Shown here piece after piece: positions 52,997 to 61,454 of a stretch of DNA of 64,000 nucleotides. The notes below the pieces were generated by a model. It saw nothing but the letters and a program-made list of their open reading frames with translations. It was not told the DNA's origin and searched no databases. The stretch is from Salarchaeum japonicum (lineage in GTDB: Archaea > Halobacteriota > Halobacteria > Halobacteriales > Halobacteriaceae): the NCBI RefSeq assembly GCF_020614395.1, contig NZ_CP085325.1, positions 62,001 to 126,000 on the forward strand, written 5' to 3'. The position numbers and the translations under genes are program-made. How positions within the stretch are numbered: the first letter of the stretch is position 1; each line of letters starts with the position of its first letter.

Positions 52997-54172
52997 ATGA
53001 CACGAACGTCCAAAATTGCGGTAATAGGTGGAGGGATGGCCGGGCTTGCAGCAGCTGCTGGATTCGACGACGCTGGATTCGTCGTCGAACTATATGAGCG
53101 GCAGTCCTACGATAGCAAACGCGTTAATTGCGGAGAAGCGATGACAGCGGTATCGAAGATCCCACTCGAGCCGACTGTAGAGAACGGCTTTCTCAATCCG
53201 CTGCCAGCGATGGAAGTGGAGGTGTATGACGGAATCGACGCCGATCGCCACCGCACTGGAGCCGGCACCTTTCCTGCTGCGGATACATATATAACGGACC
53301 GAAATGTCGTTGAGCAGTCCTGGGCAGAACAACTCTCAGAGAAGGGTGTTGACATCCACGAAAACCAGTCTATCACACGGACAGATTTCCACGAGTTCAC
53401 CGATGAGTATGATCTCGTCGTTGATGCAACCGGTCAGCCATCACTCTCTAGTAAAGCGCTCGGAACAACCAACGAGTATTCAGGATATATGGTAGCGCTT
53501 AACAGTGATGTCGAAGGGGACTTCACCGAGTTGTACCCGAACAGCCGGATAATTCTGGAGAACTATACAGGGTACTCGTGGGCATTCCCGAAGACATCGC
53601 AACGAGCCAACGTTGGTATCGGCTGGACGGTCAGTGACCGGCCTAGTGATTATATGAAGGCATTGAGGGAAGCCTGTAAGCGGAATGGGTGGCCAGTCCC
53701 GTCGCAGGAACGGACGAACGTCGCAATCATTCCCGAGGGACCCAGTCTCGATCCCGACAGAACCTATCTACCGGAGCATTCCGTCGTACGGGTTGGTGAT
53801 GCTGCAGGTATCGCAAACCGACTCACTGGAAAAGGGATTTCACAGGCCGTTGAATCGGGATTCTTGGCCGCAGAGTTGGCTAACAGCGGCCAATTACACA
53901 ATTTTCCTGACAGTTTATATCAGAGGATGAAAACGGAGTACATTTTCGCCACAGTTGTGAGATACTTTCTTGAAACTCGTAATCCCAAGGTTCTGGGAGC
54001 AGCAATTCGTGCCGCTGCCGGGATCGATATTGAAGACGTTGACCGGTCTCCGAGTACAGTTCTACTGCGTCTCCTCCGCCACCCTGTTTTGTTTGCCCGT
54101 ATTTTCTCGAGACGACGAGTTTTAAACCGTGTCTATGGAGGAATGACTAACCAATGGGAGTTGATTAATTGA
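52997..54172 (+). CDS. FAD-dependent oxidoreductase, geranylgeranyl-reductase-like
   Basis: A 391-residue flavoprotein. IAVIGGGMAGLAAAAGFDDA is the N-terminal FAD-binding fold (G-G-G-x-A-G). YERQSYDSKRVNCGEAMTAV with the Cys near 36 and SVVRVGDAAGIANRLTGKGI (G-D-A-A-G) at about 265 are features of geranylgeranyl reductases, which saturate lipid chains. The FAD and NADPH binding regions are complete. The start at 52997 is preferred since the earlier frame reads DUF63 DNA. Codon use and base composition of 53.0-54.2 kb are more AT-rich than the copper core, which could mean later transfer. Confidence 0.85.
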   Translation: MTRTSKIAVIGGGMAGLAAAAGFDDAGFVVELYERQSYDSKRVNCGEAMTAVSKIPLEPTVENGFLNPLPAMEVEVYDGIDADRHRTGAGTFPAADTYITDRNVVEQSWAEQLSEKGVDIHENQSITRTDFHEFTDEYDLVVDATGQPSLSSKALGTTNEYSGYMVALNSDVEGDFTELYPNSRIILENYTGYSWAFPKTSQRANVGIGWTVSDRPSDYMKALREACKRNGWPVPSQERTNVAIIPEGPSLDPDRTYLPEHSVVRVGDAAGIANRLTGKGISQAVESGFLAAELANSGQLHNFPDSLYQRMKTEYIFATVVRYFLETRNPKVLGAAIRAAAGIDIEDVDRSPSTVLLRLLRHPVLFARIFSRRRVLNRVYGGMTNQWELIN

Positions 54173-54491
54173 CATCCGCTCGAGTTAAATTCTCAGAATC
54201 TGTTAGCTACTGGGAGGATCGGTAAGTACAGAGGATTAAATCAGCAAATGGAGTCCCTCAAGCGAATTTTCCGAGATCCAGAATTCGGTGGGCTCGGCTT
54301 CATCAGTGTTCCCGCTTACACGCCCCAGCACACAATCAGTCCGTAGAGGGTGACCGAATTCCTTCTTGAGAATCATCCAACTCACCTCGGATATCCGCGT
54401 TCCTGAAATGAGCCCCGACTCTTAGAAATCACGAACACCATCAATCTTTTTTACTACATCTGACAAAATCAGCCGTGAGGTGAAGTATGCC
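54173..54491. other. 318-base gap; possible 32-residue ORF only
   Basis: No clear gene. An ATG at 54248 opens MESLKRIFRDPEFGGLGFIS then VPAYTPQHTISP and a stop at 54344-54346. The sequence could be a gene remnant, as its start is protein-like and the end is not. There is a ribosome site GAGGTGA at 54477-54483 for the next gene. Confidence 0.5.
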
Positions 54492-55025
54492 ATGTCAACT
54501 CAATCCATCCGTACGAATTTTCTCGGAACCGAGACGTCGTTCTCGGTCTCGGGAGCCTGGTTGTCGTATTGGATCCTGCTGCTCCGGCTGACCGCCGGGT
54601 GGTGGATGCTCCACGCTGGCCTTGACAAAATCTGGGCGTGGCCCTTCGACGCCAGCTGGTTCGTCGGCGGAGCCGCTCAGGGCACGATTCTCGCCCCCTT
54701 CGTCACGCCGTTCAGCGACGGCATCCTGTTGGCGTTCGTCAACGTGGCGGTACCGCTTGGGCAAACCGCCATCGGTCTCGGGCTGATACTCGGTGTCCTC
54801 ACGAGGACCGCCGCCTTCTTTGGTGCCTTCATGATGCTGTTCTTCTACTTCATCAACGGCTACGGTGGCGGCTGGGCCAACGGTATGGTCACGGGTGAAC
54901 TCCTTGGGATCATGGTCTTCGGAACCATTGTGGCACTTGGAGCGGGCGGCGTCCTGGCAGTCGATAACCGCCTGCGTGAGATGGAACTGTTCGAGAACAC
55001 GCGATTACGGAAACTCCTCGGGTGA
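54492..55025 (+). CDS. DoxX/DoxD-family membrane protein (copy 2)
   Basis: A 177-residue protein with four helices. LLRLTAGWWMLHAGLDKIW is the DoxX head, VPLGQTAIGLGLILGVLTRT the centre, and FFGAFMMLFFYFINGYGGG the third helix. I chose the ATG at 54492 because GAGGTGA lies 8 bases upstream; a GTG at 54480 is possible but has no space for a ribosome site. The DoxX here is only loosely similar to that at 44251, with KLLG at the end in place of YILG. A small membrane protein follows 6 bases on. Confidence 0.88.
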   Translation: MSTQSIRTNFLGTETSFSVSGAWLSYWILLLRLTAGWWMLHAGLDKIWAWPFDASWFVGGAAQGTILAPFVTPFSDGILLAFVNVAVPLGQTAIGLGLILGVLTRTAAFFGAFMMLFFYFINGYGGGWANGMVTGELLGIMVFGTIVALGAGGVLAVDNRLREMELFENTRLRKLLG

Positions 55026-55031
55026 CTACCA

Positions 55032-55319
55032 ATGAGTGACTTATCAACGGCAGACCAAATCGCCATGTACGTCGGCGGTGGCCTGGTTGTCTTGGGCGTC
55101 GTCGTGATCGGCCTGCTCGACATGCTACTGGGAGCCGGGCACCCAGTCGATAGCGAGGGAGCAATCGAACACGCTGCAGTGGTCCCCATCGACATTAGGG
55201 CGGGCATCATCCTGCTCGGCTTGGTGATTTGGGGACTCGTCGCCGTTTACAAGTTTGCCGCAGGGTCGGCACCGTCGGGATCGACTACGGGCCAAACCCC
55301 ATCCGGCATGGACGACTAG
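55032..55319 (+). CDS. Small two-helix membrane protein
   Basis: A 95-residue protein, MSDLSTADQIAMYVGGGLVV and on, with helices at about 10-32 and 54-74 and a Gly/Ser/Thr-rich tail. It starts 6 bases after the DoxX stop, so the two are one unit and it may be a second subunit of that complex. The tail is outside or in the cytosol; I cannot tell. No family known to me. Confidence 0.8.
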   Translation: MSDLSTADQIAMYVGGGLVVLGVVVIGLLDMLLGAGHPVDSEGAIEHAAVVPIDIRAGIILLGLVIWGLVAVYKFAAGSAPSGSTTGQTPSGMDD

Positions 55320-55583
55320 TTCAACAACTCAGTCCGTGGAGCCATTTGCCAGTTAACTTTTCGCGTTGCTCGCACTAACGTCCATCTGATGCACCTAAAC
55401 GTGAAGACAAACACGATTTTCAGGAGTAGCCCTGTCGTTTCTTGGTTTTCCTTCTGGTCAGTACGCGCGCTTTATTCAGCAGAACGAACTTAACACTCTT
55501 TGGTTTGGTAGAAGAAACGGGGATTAATACGCAATTAGAATTTCCGAATTTAAGACTGAAATTAGTATATTACAAATAATATT
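55320..55583. other. AT-rich gap between convergent genes
   Basis: 264 bases, more AT-rich than any neighbour, with runs such as ATTTCCGAATTTAAGACTG and TATTACAAATAATATTTC. No gene, hairpin or promoter stands out. It is the 3' region of both flanking genes. Confidence 0.6.
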
Positions 55584-56156
55584 TCAATATAGCCTTGACT
55601 TCCGATTCTGGTTTGTCTTTCGAAGAAAGGTGTACGGGTGTTTTTTCAATTCAGCTGTCCTTCGGTTAATCGTTAGAACGGGGTAATCTGCTTCCTCGAT
55701 CACTTGAGCTGCGACGCTTCCCTGTAATAGCCGACGAATGCCAGTCAATCCTCGTGTCCCCATTGTAACAAGGTCGATGTCAGTCACCTCAGTGTATTTG
55801 AGAATCTCCTGCTGAGGTTGACCAAAGCTCAACGTAGTTCGGACAGGAACGTCCAAGGTCGCTGCCTTCTCCGTAATGTCCTCCAAGAGCCGAGTTCCCC
55901 GCTGTTCCCAAGAGTCAGTGACCTCTTCCCACGTGAATCCAGGCCGACTCGAATAGGACTGTTCGGAAATGATAAAAAGTCCATGTAGGGTTGCATCATA
56001 CCGTTTAGCAATTTGTAGCCCATGTTTGAAGGCCACAGATGCCTCGTCGTATCCATCCGTAGGCACGAGAATATCTGTGAACTGACTAGTAGATAACTCT
56101 CCTACCGGATCAGAGGGATCCATATCAGGTATCGTCAAGACAGGAAGGGTCTTCAC
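55584..56156 (-). CDS. Universal stress protein (UspA family)
   Basis: A 190-residue protein. Residues 27-165 form the Usp fold: DILVPTDGYDEASVAFKHGL at the start, DIDLVTMGTRGLTGIRRLLQ (G-x2-G-x9-G-type ATP loop) then GSVAAQVIEEADYPVLTIN. The ATP-binding Gly/Ser pattern is kept, so the ATP-binding Usp group is likely. I chose GTG at 56156 since a leader ORF overlaps it by 4 bases. An ATG at 56123 (MDPSDPVGE) is the alternative. A long TATA (TATTTATATA on the plus strand, 56216-56225) lies 60 bases upstream of the GTG. Confidence 0.88.
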   Translation of the reverse strand: MKTLPVLTIPDMDPSDPVGELSTSQFTDILVPTDGYDEASVAFKHGLQIAKRYDATLHGLFIISEQSYSSRPGFTWEEVTDSWEQRGTRLLEDITEKAATLDVPVRTTLSFGQPQQEILKYTEVTDIDLVTMGTRGLTGIRRLLQGSVAAQVIEEADYPVLTINRRTAELKKHPYTFLRKTNQNRKSRLY

Positions 56157-56191
56157 TGCTCGTGATTGTCGTGTGGTGGATCGTGACCCAT
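56153..56191 (-). CDS. 12-residue His-rich leader ORF before universal stress gene
   Basis: ATG at 56191 lies 25-34 bases after the TATA box at 56216-56225, the spacing of leaderless haloarchaeal starts. It encodes MGHDPPHDNHEQ and its TGA (56155-56153) overlaps the GTG of the stress gene (GTGA). Three of twelve residues are His and two Pro are consecutive, suggesting a stalling or metal-binding leader peptide. Confidence 0.4.
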   Translation of the reverse strand: MGHDPPHDNHEQ

Positions 56192-56417
56192 AGGTTTAGA
56201 ATTGGTTCAGACTCCAGTATTTATATAGGACACAGATAGGAATCCGTTGGTATACTCGAACGATAGTTCGGGATTGTGAGGTACTAACCGTTGATTGTGG
56301 AGTCAGAAAAGCCAAACCGTGCAGCACGGCTCAAATCGCTATGTATCCCGACTTTGGATTGCTAAGAACAAATTGCTTGATTCAGGCCCTCGTACCATTG
56401 ATGTGGGGTGAAACCGA

Positions 56418-56558
56418 ATGGCAACTGATCCAGTCTGTGGAATGGACGTCGATGAAAGTGATCCGGCGGCCACAACTGAGTACGACGGTCAGACGTACTA
56501 CTTCTGTGCCGAGGGCTGCAAGGAGACGTTCACCTCGACACCGGAGGATTACGTCTAA
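56418..56558 (+). CDS. YHS-domain small metal-binding protein
   Basis: A 46-residue protein: MATDPVCGMDVDESDP at the front, YYFCAEGCKETFTS in the middle. DPVCGM and YFCxxxCxxxF are the YHS signature, a soft-metal ligand set. Single-domain YHS proteins may bind copper or other metals. The ORF lies before the second TRASH regulator, and upstream of it the region 56157-56417 has the divergent TATA of the stress gene. Confidence 0.85.
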   Translation: MATDPVCGMDVDESDPAATTEYDGQTYYFCAEGCKETFTSTPEDYV

Positions 56559-56587
56559 CCGTCACACCCCACACCTGCGTCGTAGCT

Positions 56588-56627
56588 CCCCCACACCCAC
56601 CCCCATTCACCCGATCCCCTCACCCCC
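56588..56627 (-). promoter_or_regulatory. G-quadruplex-like sequence before TRASH regulator
   Basis: On the minus strand there are six runs of three to five G with loops of 1 to 5 bases in 40 bases. On the plus strand the segment is nearly free of G. It ends 13 bases before the regulator start codon at 56641, where it lies in the promoter or leader. Confidence 0.55.
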
Positions 56628-56640
56628 ATTCCGCCTTTCG

Positions 56641-57234
56641 ATGACCCAACCAGAACTTGACGACACGGATCGCGAAATCCTCCGTCTTTTAGCGGAGAAC
56701 GCGAGACGACCCTACAGCACTATTGCTGAGGCTGTAAATCTTTCACCCCCGTCCGTTTCAGCACGCGTCCGTCAGTTGGAGCAAGATGATGTCATTCGTC
56801 GATTCACCGTTGATCTCGACCTCACACAGTACGAAAACCGGATACACGTCATGGTACGCCTCCAGCCTGAGCTCGGAAAGACAGATTCACTTCGAGAATC
56901 GATCCTCAAGGCCCCATACGTAGAACACGTATTCACAACTGCTGAGGGCGAGATCGTGGTTGTTGCGACACCGCCGCGGACTACGGTCGGAAACTGGGTG
57001 CAGCACAGTCTACCACTGAGTGACGTGCGACGATACGACGTGCAACTGCTGTCAAGCGCCACCCGTTCAGCCTATGCCAACGGTACTGAATCCGTACTTA
57101 CGTGCGCACACTGTGGAACCACTATCAGCGAAGACGGAATAGCTACCCGCGTTGGTGGATCACTCCAGCAGTTCTGTTGCAAAGACTGCGAGACCGCGTT
57201 CAAAGGAGAGCACGAGAATCCTCAAGAAAAGTAG
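56641..57234 (+). CDS. Lrp/AsnC-type regulator with TRASH domain (copy 2)
   Basis: A 197-residue regulator. LDDTDREILRLLAENARRPY and LSPPSVSARVRQLEQDDV form the HTH. The C-terminal 45 residues (SVLTCAHCGTTISEDG and QFCCKDCETAFKGEH) are a TRASH domain with four Cys. It is a clear paralogue of 48437, with differing recognition helix (PPSVSARV in place of GPAVSDRV). The start ATG at 56641 is right after a C-rich segment; the upstream frame to 56341 is YHS DNA in another phase. Its targets may be the YHS, MaoC and ABC genes. Confidence 0.9.
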   Translation: MTQPELDDTDREILRLLAENARRPYSTIAEAVNLSPPSVSARVRQLEQDDVIRRFTVDLDLTQYENRIHVMVRLQPELGKTDSLRESILKAPYVEHVFTTAEGEIVVVATPPRTTVGNWVQHSLPLSDVRRYDVQLLSSATRSAYANGTESVLTCAHCGTTISEDGIATRVGGSLQQFCCKDCETAFKGEHENPQEK

Positions 57235-57246
57235 AACTACAGATCA

Positions 57247-57885
57247 ATGCCTGTTGACCCCGTCTGTGGGATGGAAGTCTCACAAGAAACTGCCGACCCG
57301 ACTATCGAACACGACGACAAAGTGTATCACTTCTGCTCGGAAGACTGTCGAGCAGTGTTCGAGGAAGTACCTGAGAAGTATACCGAAACGCCACATCCGC
57401 ATCTCGTTGAATCGGGAGGAATGACGCTCCCCCGAGTGCCATACGGTCGAGCCACTGGAGAGTTCGATCTCTCGATAACCGACCCATCTTCACTTAGCAC
57501 GGGAGATAGTGTTCGCTTCTCGAAGACGATCACAGACGAGGATGTTAGGAAATTTGCAGAGGCGACCGGAGATACAAACGCGGTCCATCTCAACGAGGCA
57601 TTCGCTGAAAAGACCCGGTTTGGCCACCGCATCGCTCATGGAACGCTCGTCTCGGGAATGATAAGTGCTGCACTCGCGTGCTTTCCCGGAGTCACGATCT
57701 ATATTTCCCAGAATTTGGAATTCCGCCGACCAGTCAGCATTGATGACACCCTGACGGCCCGATGTGAGATCACCGACGTTCTCGATAACGACCGATACGA
57801 ACTCACAACACAGATCGAAGATGATAGTGGAAGCCTCGTTCTCGATGGGGCAGCCACCGTTCTGATCGATCCCCTACCGGACTGA
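57247..57885 (+). CDS. YHS-MaoC dehydratase fusion protein
   Basis: A 212-residue fusion. Residues 1-50 are a YHS domain (MPVDPVCGMEVSQET, YHFCSEDCRAVFEEV). From about 70 a MaoC/hot-dog domain follows, with FAEATGDTNAVHLNEAFAEK and GHRIAHGTLVSGMISAAL, which contains the catalytic Asp-His pair of R-specific enoyl-CoA hydratases (D-x-N-x-x-H). The family hydrates enoyl-CoA. A metal-binding domain on a hydratase is strange and suggests metal control or different chemistry. It starts 12 bases after the TRASH regulator. Confidence 0.85.
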   Translation: MPVDPVCGMEVSQETADPTIEHDDKVYHFCSEDCRAVFEEVPEKYTETPHPHLVESGGMTLPRVPYGRATGEFDLSITDPSSLSTGDSVRFSKTITDEDVRKFAEATGDTNAVHLNEAFAEKTRFGHRIAHGTLVSGMISAALACFPGVTIYISQNLEFRRPVSIDDTLTARCEITDVLDNDRYELTTQIEDDSGSLVLDGAATVLIDPLPD

Positions 57886-58125
57886 ATCCGGCAGGGCTGT
57901 CGTGTTGACCACGACGAGATTCCCGAGACCGTCGTATGACATCTGTTGTAGACCAACTCGGAGGCCCATCTAATCAGAAGGGGTATTCGATTCGATAAGT
58001 CCGAAAACTCGGCCATCACAGAATAGTGCGGAGGAAATACTACTATTCAGGGTCGCGTTGACAGTGTCGTTTTGGATTTGAAAGAGTAATCGGAGTGAAT
58101 TAGGAGCGTGTACATGTAGCTGACA

Positions 58126-58857
58126 ATGGGATCATCCACAACTACTACGCCAGAAGGGAACAGTAGTGAGGTACTCGTTCGTGCTGAGGGAGTCGAAAAA
58201 ACGTACGGGTCAAGACTCCCATTCACACGATCTGTGACCGTCTTGACCGGTGCCGATCTCGAAATTCGGACGGGGGAAATCGTCGGGATCGTCGGCGCGA
58301 ACGGGTCGGGCAAATCCACGCTCATGAACATCCTCGTCGGTGTCCTCGAACAGGATTCCGGAACAGTCGAACGGACGGGAACCGTTGGCTGGTGTCCACA
58401 GGAACCACTGCTTTACGACCGCTTGACGGTCGGAGAGACGTTCCGACTGTTCGGTTCCGGATACGGAATGACCGCCGAAGAAATCGACGAGGCCAAACAC
58501 CGCTTGGCGTCGAAACTCGATTTCGAGCAGTACCTTGACTACCGAATCGACCAACTCAGTGGTGGAAACCGGCAGAAAATCAATCTCAGTATCGCCCTGA
58601 TGCACGATCCGGACGTCCTCATGCTGGACGAGCCCTACACTGGATTCGACTGGGAAACGTATCTCACGTTCTGGGATCTCGCTGAGGAACTCGCTGCCGA
58701 CGGAACAGCTGTCACGATGATTTCACACCTGATCGAAGAGCAAAGTCGTCTCGACCGCATCTATGAGGTTCGTGACGGACAGGTCTACGACGTGACTGAC
58801 CAGGAAGGCGAGACTGATGCAACGGCCAGTGAACGGGGGGAAGAGACCGATGAATAG
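58126..58857 (+). CDS. ABC transporter ATP-binding protein
   Basis: A 243-residue ATPase. Walker A is GANGSGKSTLMN (about 57-64), the signature LSGGNRQKINLS (about 144), Walker B DVLMLDEPYTGFD (about 164) and the H-loop TMISHLIEEQ. The subset with two permeases next to it resembles drug, lipid or NosFY-type copper exporters. It overlaps the first permease gene by 8 bases. Confidence 0.95.
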   Translation: MGSSTTTTPEGNSSEVLVRAEGVEKTYGSRLPFTRSVTVLTGADLEIRTGEIVGIVGANGSGKSTLMNILVGVLEQDSGTVERTGTVGWCPQEPLLYDRLTVGETFRLFGSGYGMTAEEIDEAKHRLASKLDFEQYLDYRIDQLSGGNRQKINLSIALMHDPDVLMLDEPYTGFDWETYLTFWDLAEELAADGTAVTMISHLIEEQSRLDRIYEVRDGQVYDVTDQEGETDATASERGEETDE

Positions 58858-59587
58858 GGTTTGGACGGGGATTCGGGCGAACGTCTCCACCTTCCTCAGA
58901 ACCCCCCTGAATGTTGTCCTAGCACTTCTCCTTCCGATTGTCGTTATCGAAGGCTGGGGACAAGCAATGGCTGGGTTACCAAGTATGCCGACGGTCGAGG
59001 CGATTCCGATCGAGCTAGGTCGCCTTCTCGGAGCGATATTCGGGGTCGCCATCATTGCCGGCCTGATGGGACTCGCGCAGATGATTAGTGCGCGTGCAGC
59101 CGATCGGCGACTCGTTCAGACAGGCTATCCACCCCGAACACTGCTTGCGACTCGATTAGCGGCGCTCGGAGGAGTGACCGTTGTCGTGGCTGCCGTGAAC
59201 TACGGCGTTCTCTGGCTGACGATTTCACCGGAAGCCCCTGTCCTGACGTTCGTATTCCTCGTCCTCGCCGGCCTCGTCTATGCGTTTCTTGGCGCACTCG
59301 TCGGGGCGCTCCTTCCGCGACTGTTCGAAGGCTCGCTCGTCGTGGTGTTCCTCGCGATGATGGACGCGTTCCTCAGTGGCGACAGCCCGCTGGCTGCTGA
59401 CATTCCTGAGTTCGTGGAATACTTCCCGCTCTATCATCCGAAGGAACTCCTTCAGGAGGCGATGTTCCAAGGTACATATACGACGGGCGACCTCGGCTTC
59501 GTTGCCGGATACCTGCTCGTCTTGCTCGTGCTCGTCACCGTAGTGTTCGGAGTGACGATGCGCACCAGTGGTGGGTGGTCCGCATGA
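58850..59587 (+). CDS. ABC-2 type permease subunit 1
   Basis: A 245-residue membrane protein with six helices. It opens MNRVWTGIRANVSTFLRTPL, the cytoplasmic coupling head of ABC-2 permeases, and has ATRLAALGGVTVVVAAVNYG and GALVGALLPRLFEGSLVVVF. The start at 58850 overlaps the ATPase gene (ATG inside the last codons). The end overlaps the second permease (ATGA). Confidence 0.9.
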   Translation: MNRVWTGIRANVSTFLRTPLNVVLALLLPIVVIEGWGQAMAGLPSMPTVEAIPIELGRLLGAIFGVAIIAGLMGLAQMISARAADRRLVQTGYPPRTLLATRLAALGGVTVVVAAVNYGVLWLTISPEAPVLTFVFLVLAGLVYAFLGALVGALLPRLFEGSLVVVFLAMMDAFLSGDSPLAADIPEFVEYFPLYHPKELLQEAMFQGTYTTGDLGFVAGYLLVLLVLVTVVFGVTMRTSGGWSA

Positions 59588-60336
59588 ACCGTACGACAAC
59601 GGCGTTCTCGATCGGCATCAAAGAACAGGCGCGTAACTACGTCCTCGTCGCTCTACTGGTCGTCCTACCGGTCTCGTTCATCACGTTGGCGTTCGCAGTC
59701 ACCCAGGACGTCGAGATGCCGGTTCGGACGCTCGTCGACGGTGAGACGGCGACGGTCATGCGGGGGATGCCTGAGGTCCACGGCGTGATCATGACGCCGA
59801 TTACGAGTGCTCTCATCGCCGGACTCGCCGGGTTGTTCCTGATGCGAGAAGCCAAAGACACGGACGGTCGTCTGGCAGTCGCTGGCTATCGTGCATGGCA
59901 GGTAATCGCTGCCCGGTTTGGGGTTCTCGCAGCAATTACTCTCATCGTCACCGGTGTCTCAGTTGGTGTGATGCTCGTCGATTTCCAGCCCGAGTATCTC
60001 TGGTGGTTCGTCGCAGCGATGCTCGTCGTCTCGGTCACGTATGGTCTCATCGGGATGCTCGTCGGGGCCGTCTTCAACCGCCTAGCCGGGATGTGGCTGA
60101 TGCTGATTCTCCCGATGCTCGATATCGGACTGTTTCAGGATCCGCTGTTTATTCAATCTGAACCTGATTGGTGGATGAAACTCTTTCCGGGCTATTGGCC
60201 AGTCCGTGTAATGGTCGATACCGGACTCACAACCGACGTAGATACGGCTCTCTCGTTGGTGTGGGCTACTGGATATCTTCTCCTCGTAGCCGTGCTCGCA
60301 ATTGGTGTTTACTACCGAGCCACACAGGCGAGTTGA
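59584..60336 (+). CDS. ABC-2 type permease subunit 2
   Basis: A 250-residue paralogue with six helices. It opens MNRTTTAFSIGIKEQARNYV and has RFGVLAAITLIVTGVSVGVM and GMLVGAVFNRLAGMWLMLIL. With subunit 1 it forms a heterodimeric exporter. The start at 59584 overlaps the first gene's stop codon. The substrate is unknown; position after a YHS-MaoC gene and before copper proteins points to a metal-linked lipid or a copper-related substrate. Confidence 0.9.
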   Translation: MNRTTTAFSIGIKEQARNYVLVALLVVLPVSFITLAFAVTQDVEMPVRTLVDGETATVMRGMPEVHGVIMTPITSALIAGLAGLFLMREAKDTDGRLAVAGYRAWQVIAARFGVLAAITLIVTGVSVGVMLVDFQPEYLWWFVAAMLVVSVTYGLIGMLVGAVFNRLAGMWLMLILPMLDIGLFQDPLFIQSEPDWWMKLFPGYWPVRVMVDTGLTTDVDTALSLVWATGYLLLVAVLAIGVYYRATQAS

Positions 60337-60471
60337 TCACAAGAGAAATCAGTCATAAATGGAACAAAACAAGTCACGGGATCGTTCTGAAATCAAAGGT
60401 ATCGGTGAGGGCGGTATTCTCTAATCCCCGAATCACTTGACCCCGGTGAGTTCACCCTCTCACGGTGGCAA

Positions 60472-61227
60472 TCAGTTGGAGATGTCCTCATCAGTAGCAT
60501 CTAATCGCTCACGGCGACGTCTATACTCCTCCTCGTCAATTTCGCCCCTGGCATAGCGGTTCTGGAGCGTTTTTCTGGCTGAGTCGTCGGTAGTCGATTG
60601 AGGAGATTTTTGGTTTCCAAGCCAGTAGAGCCCGCCACCGAGAACGCCCAGCATTCCGAGTACGCCACCAACAGCTGGTAGCCCTCCAACTCCACCTCCG
60701 TTGCGGCCACTCATCATTCCAGAACCACCTCGTCCCATCATTCCACCACCAGTATTCCCGCTTCCATCGCTGCTTGAGCCGTAGGCGACTGTACCCTGGT
60801 CAACAATCGCCTCACTCGATGGGACCTCTCCATCCGGGATTGAATCCTCCTCTGCCGGTCCGCCAGGACTGCCAACTACGATCCGTCCGACCATCCCAAT
60901 CGACTTGTGCGGGATGCAGTAGTAATCATACGTCCCTGGCGTTTCGAACGTATATTCGAAGCTCCCGTCTGAGATCGTCCCACTATCGAAGGCGGAAGCG
61001 CCCTCCGGAATACGATCTGCGTACGCCGTAGCGGAATGTGCCCCCGCTGCGAGTTCAAATTGAACGGTTGTCCCGGGATCAACACGTAGGCCGATTGGGT
61101 CGAAGTAATTGTTTCCCATCTCCACGATGGGCGTCTCCTGTGCGTTCGCTGACTGAGCAAAGCCGGTGCTGGCGACTGCGCTGGCACCGACAATGCCTAA
61201 GAATTGACGTCGGCTGTGATGTGTCAT
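60472..61227 (-). CDS. Cupredoxin-SHOCT fusion protein, Tat-exported
   Basis: A 251-residue protein with a Tat signal (HHSRRQFLGIVGASAVASTG). The cupredoxin domain (about 35-125) has GAHSATAY and YYCIPHKSIGM with Cys, His, Met type 1 copper ligands. Then a Gly/Met-rich segment (GGGMMGRGGSGMMSGRNGGG, about 170-190), a membrane helix (about 195-213) and a C-terminal SHOCT (LQNRYARGEIDEEEYRRRRE). The start is at 61227 (MTHHSRR). The cupredoxin faces outside and SHOCT inside, so it spans the membrane. It is related to the halocyanin at 31676. Confidence 0.88.
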   Translation of the reverse strand: MTHHSRRQFLGIVGASAVASTGFAQSANAQETPIVEMGNNYFDPIGLRVDPGTTVQFELAAGAHSATAYADRIPEGASAFDSGTISDGSFEYTFETPGTYDYYCIPHKSIGMVGRIVVGSPGGPAEEDSIPDGEVPSSEAIVDQGTVAYGSSSDGSGNTGGGMMGRGGSGMMSGRNGGGVGGLPAVGGVLGMLGVLGGGLYWLGNQKSPQSTTDDSARKTLQNRYARGEIDEEEYRRRRERLDATDEDISN

Positions 61228-61454
61228 GTTGTCTGGATCATTCTTCGGTGGGTAGCTACGCGCGATACTGGTGCGAAGACTTCGGACGTGACTCACTCCG
61301 AACTTGTCGTTTGTTCCCATTACTACTCATAACCATATGCTGAATCGAGCACACCATTTCGATGTAACGGAACGATGCTGCCGAACGGTTGGTTTCGATA
61401 CCCTCGAGTCGATCCGCAGGTGTTCAAACGGGTGAAACGCGGTTTGGGTAGTGG

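Noticed and set aside
54248-54346. 32-codon ORF in the gap before the second DoxX gene
   Set aside because: No ribosome site or TATA box at proper distance; listed only as a possible remnant.
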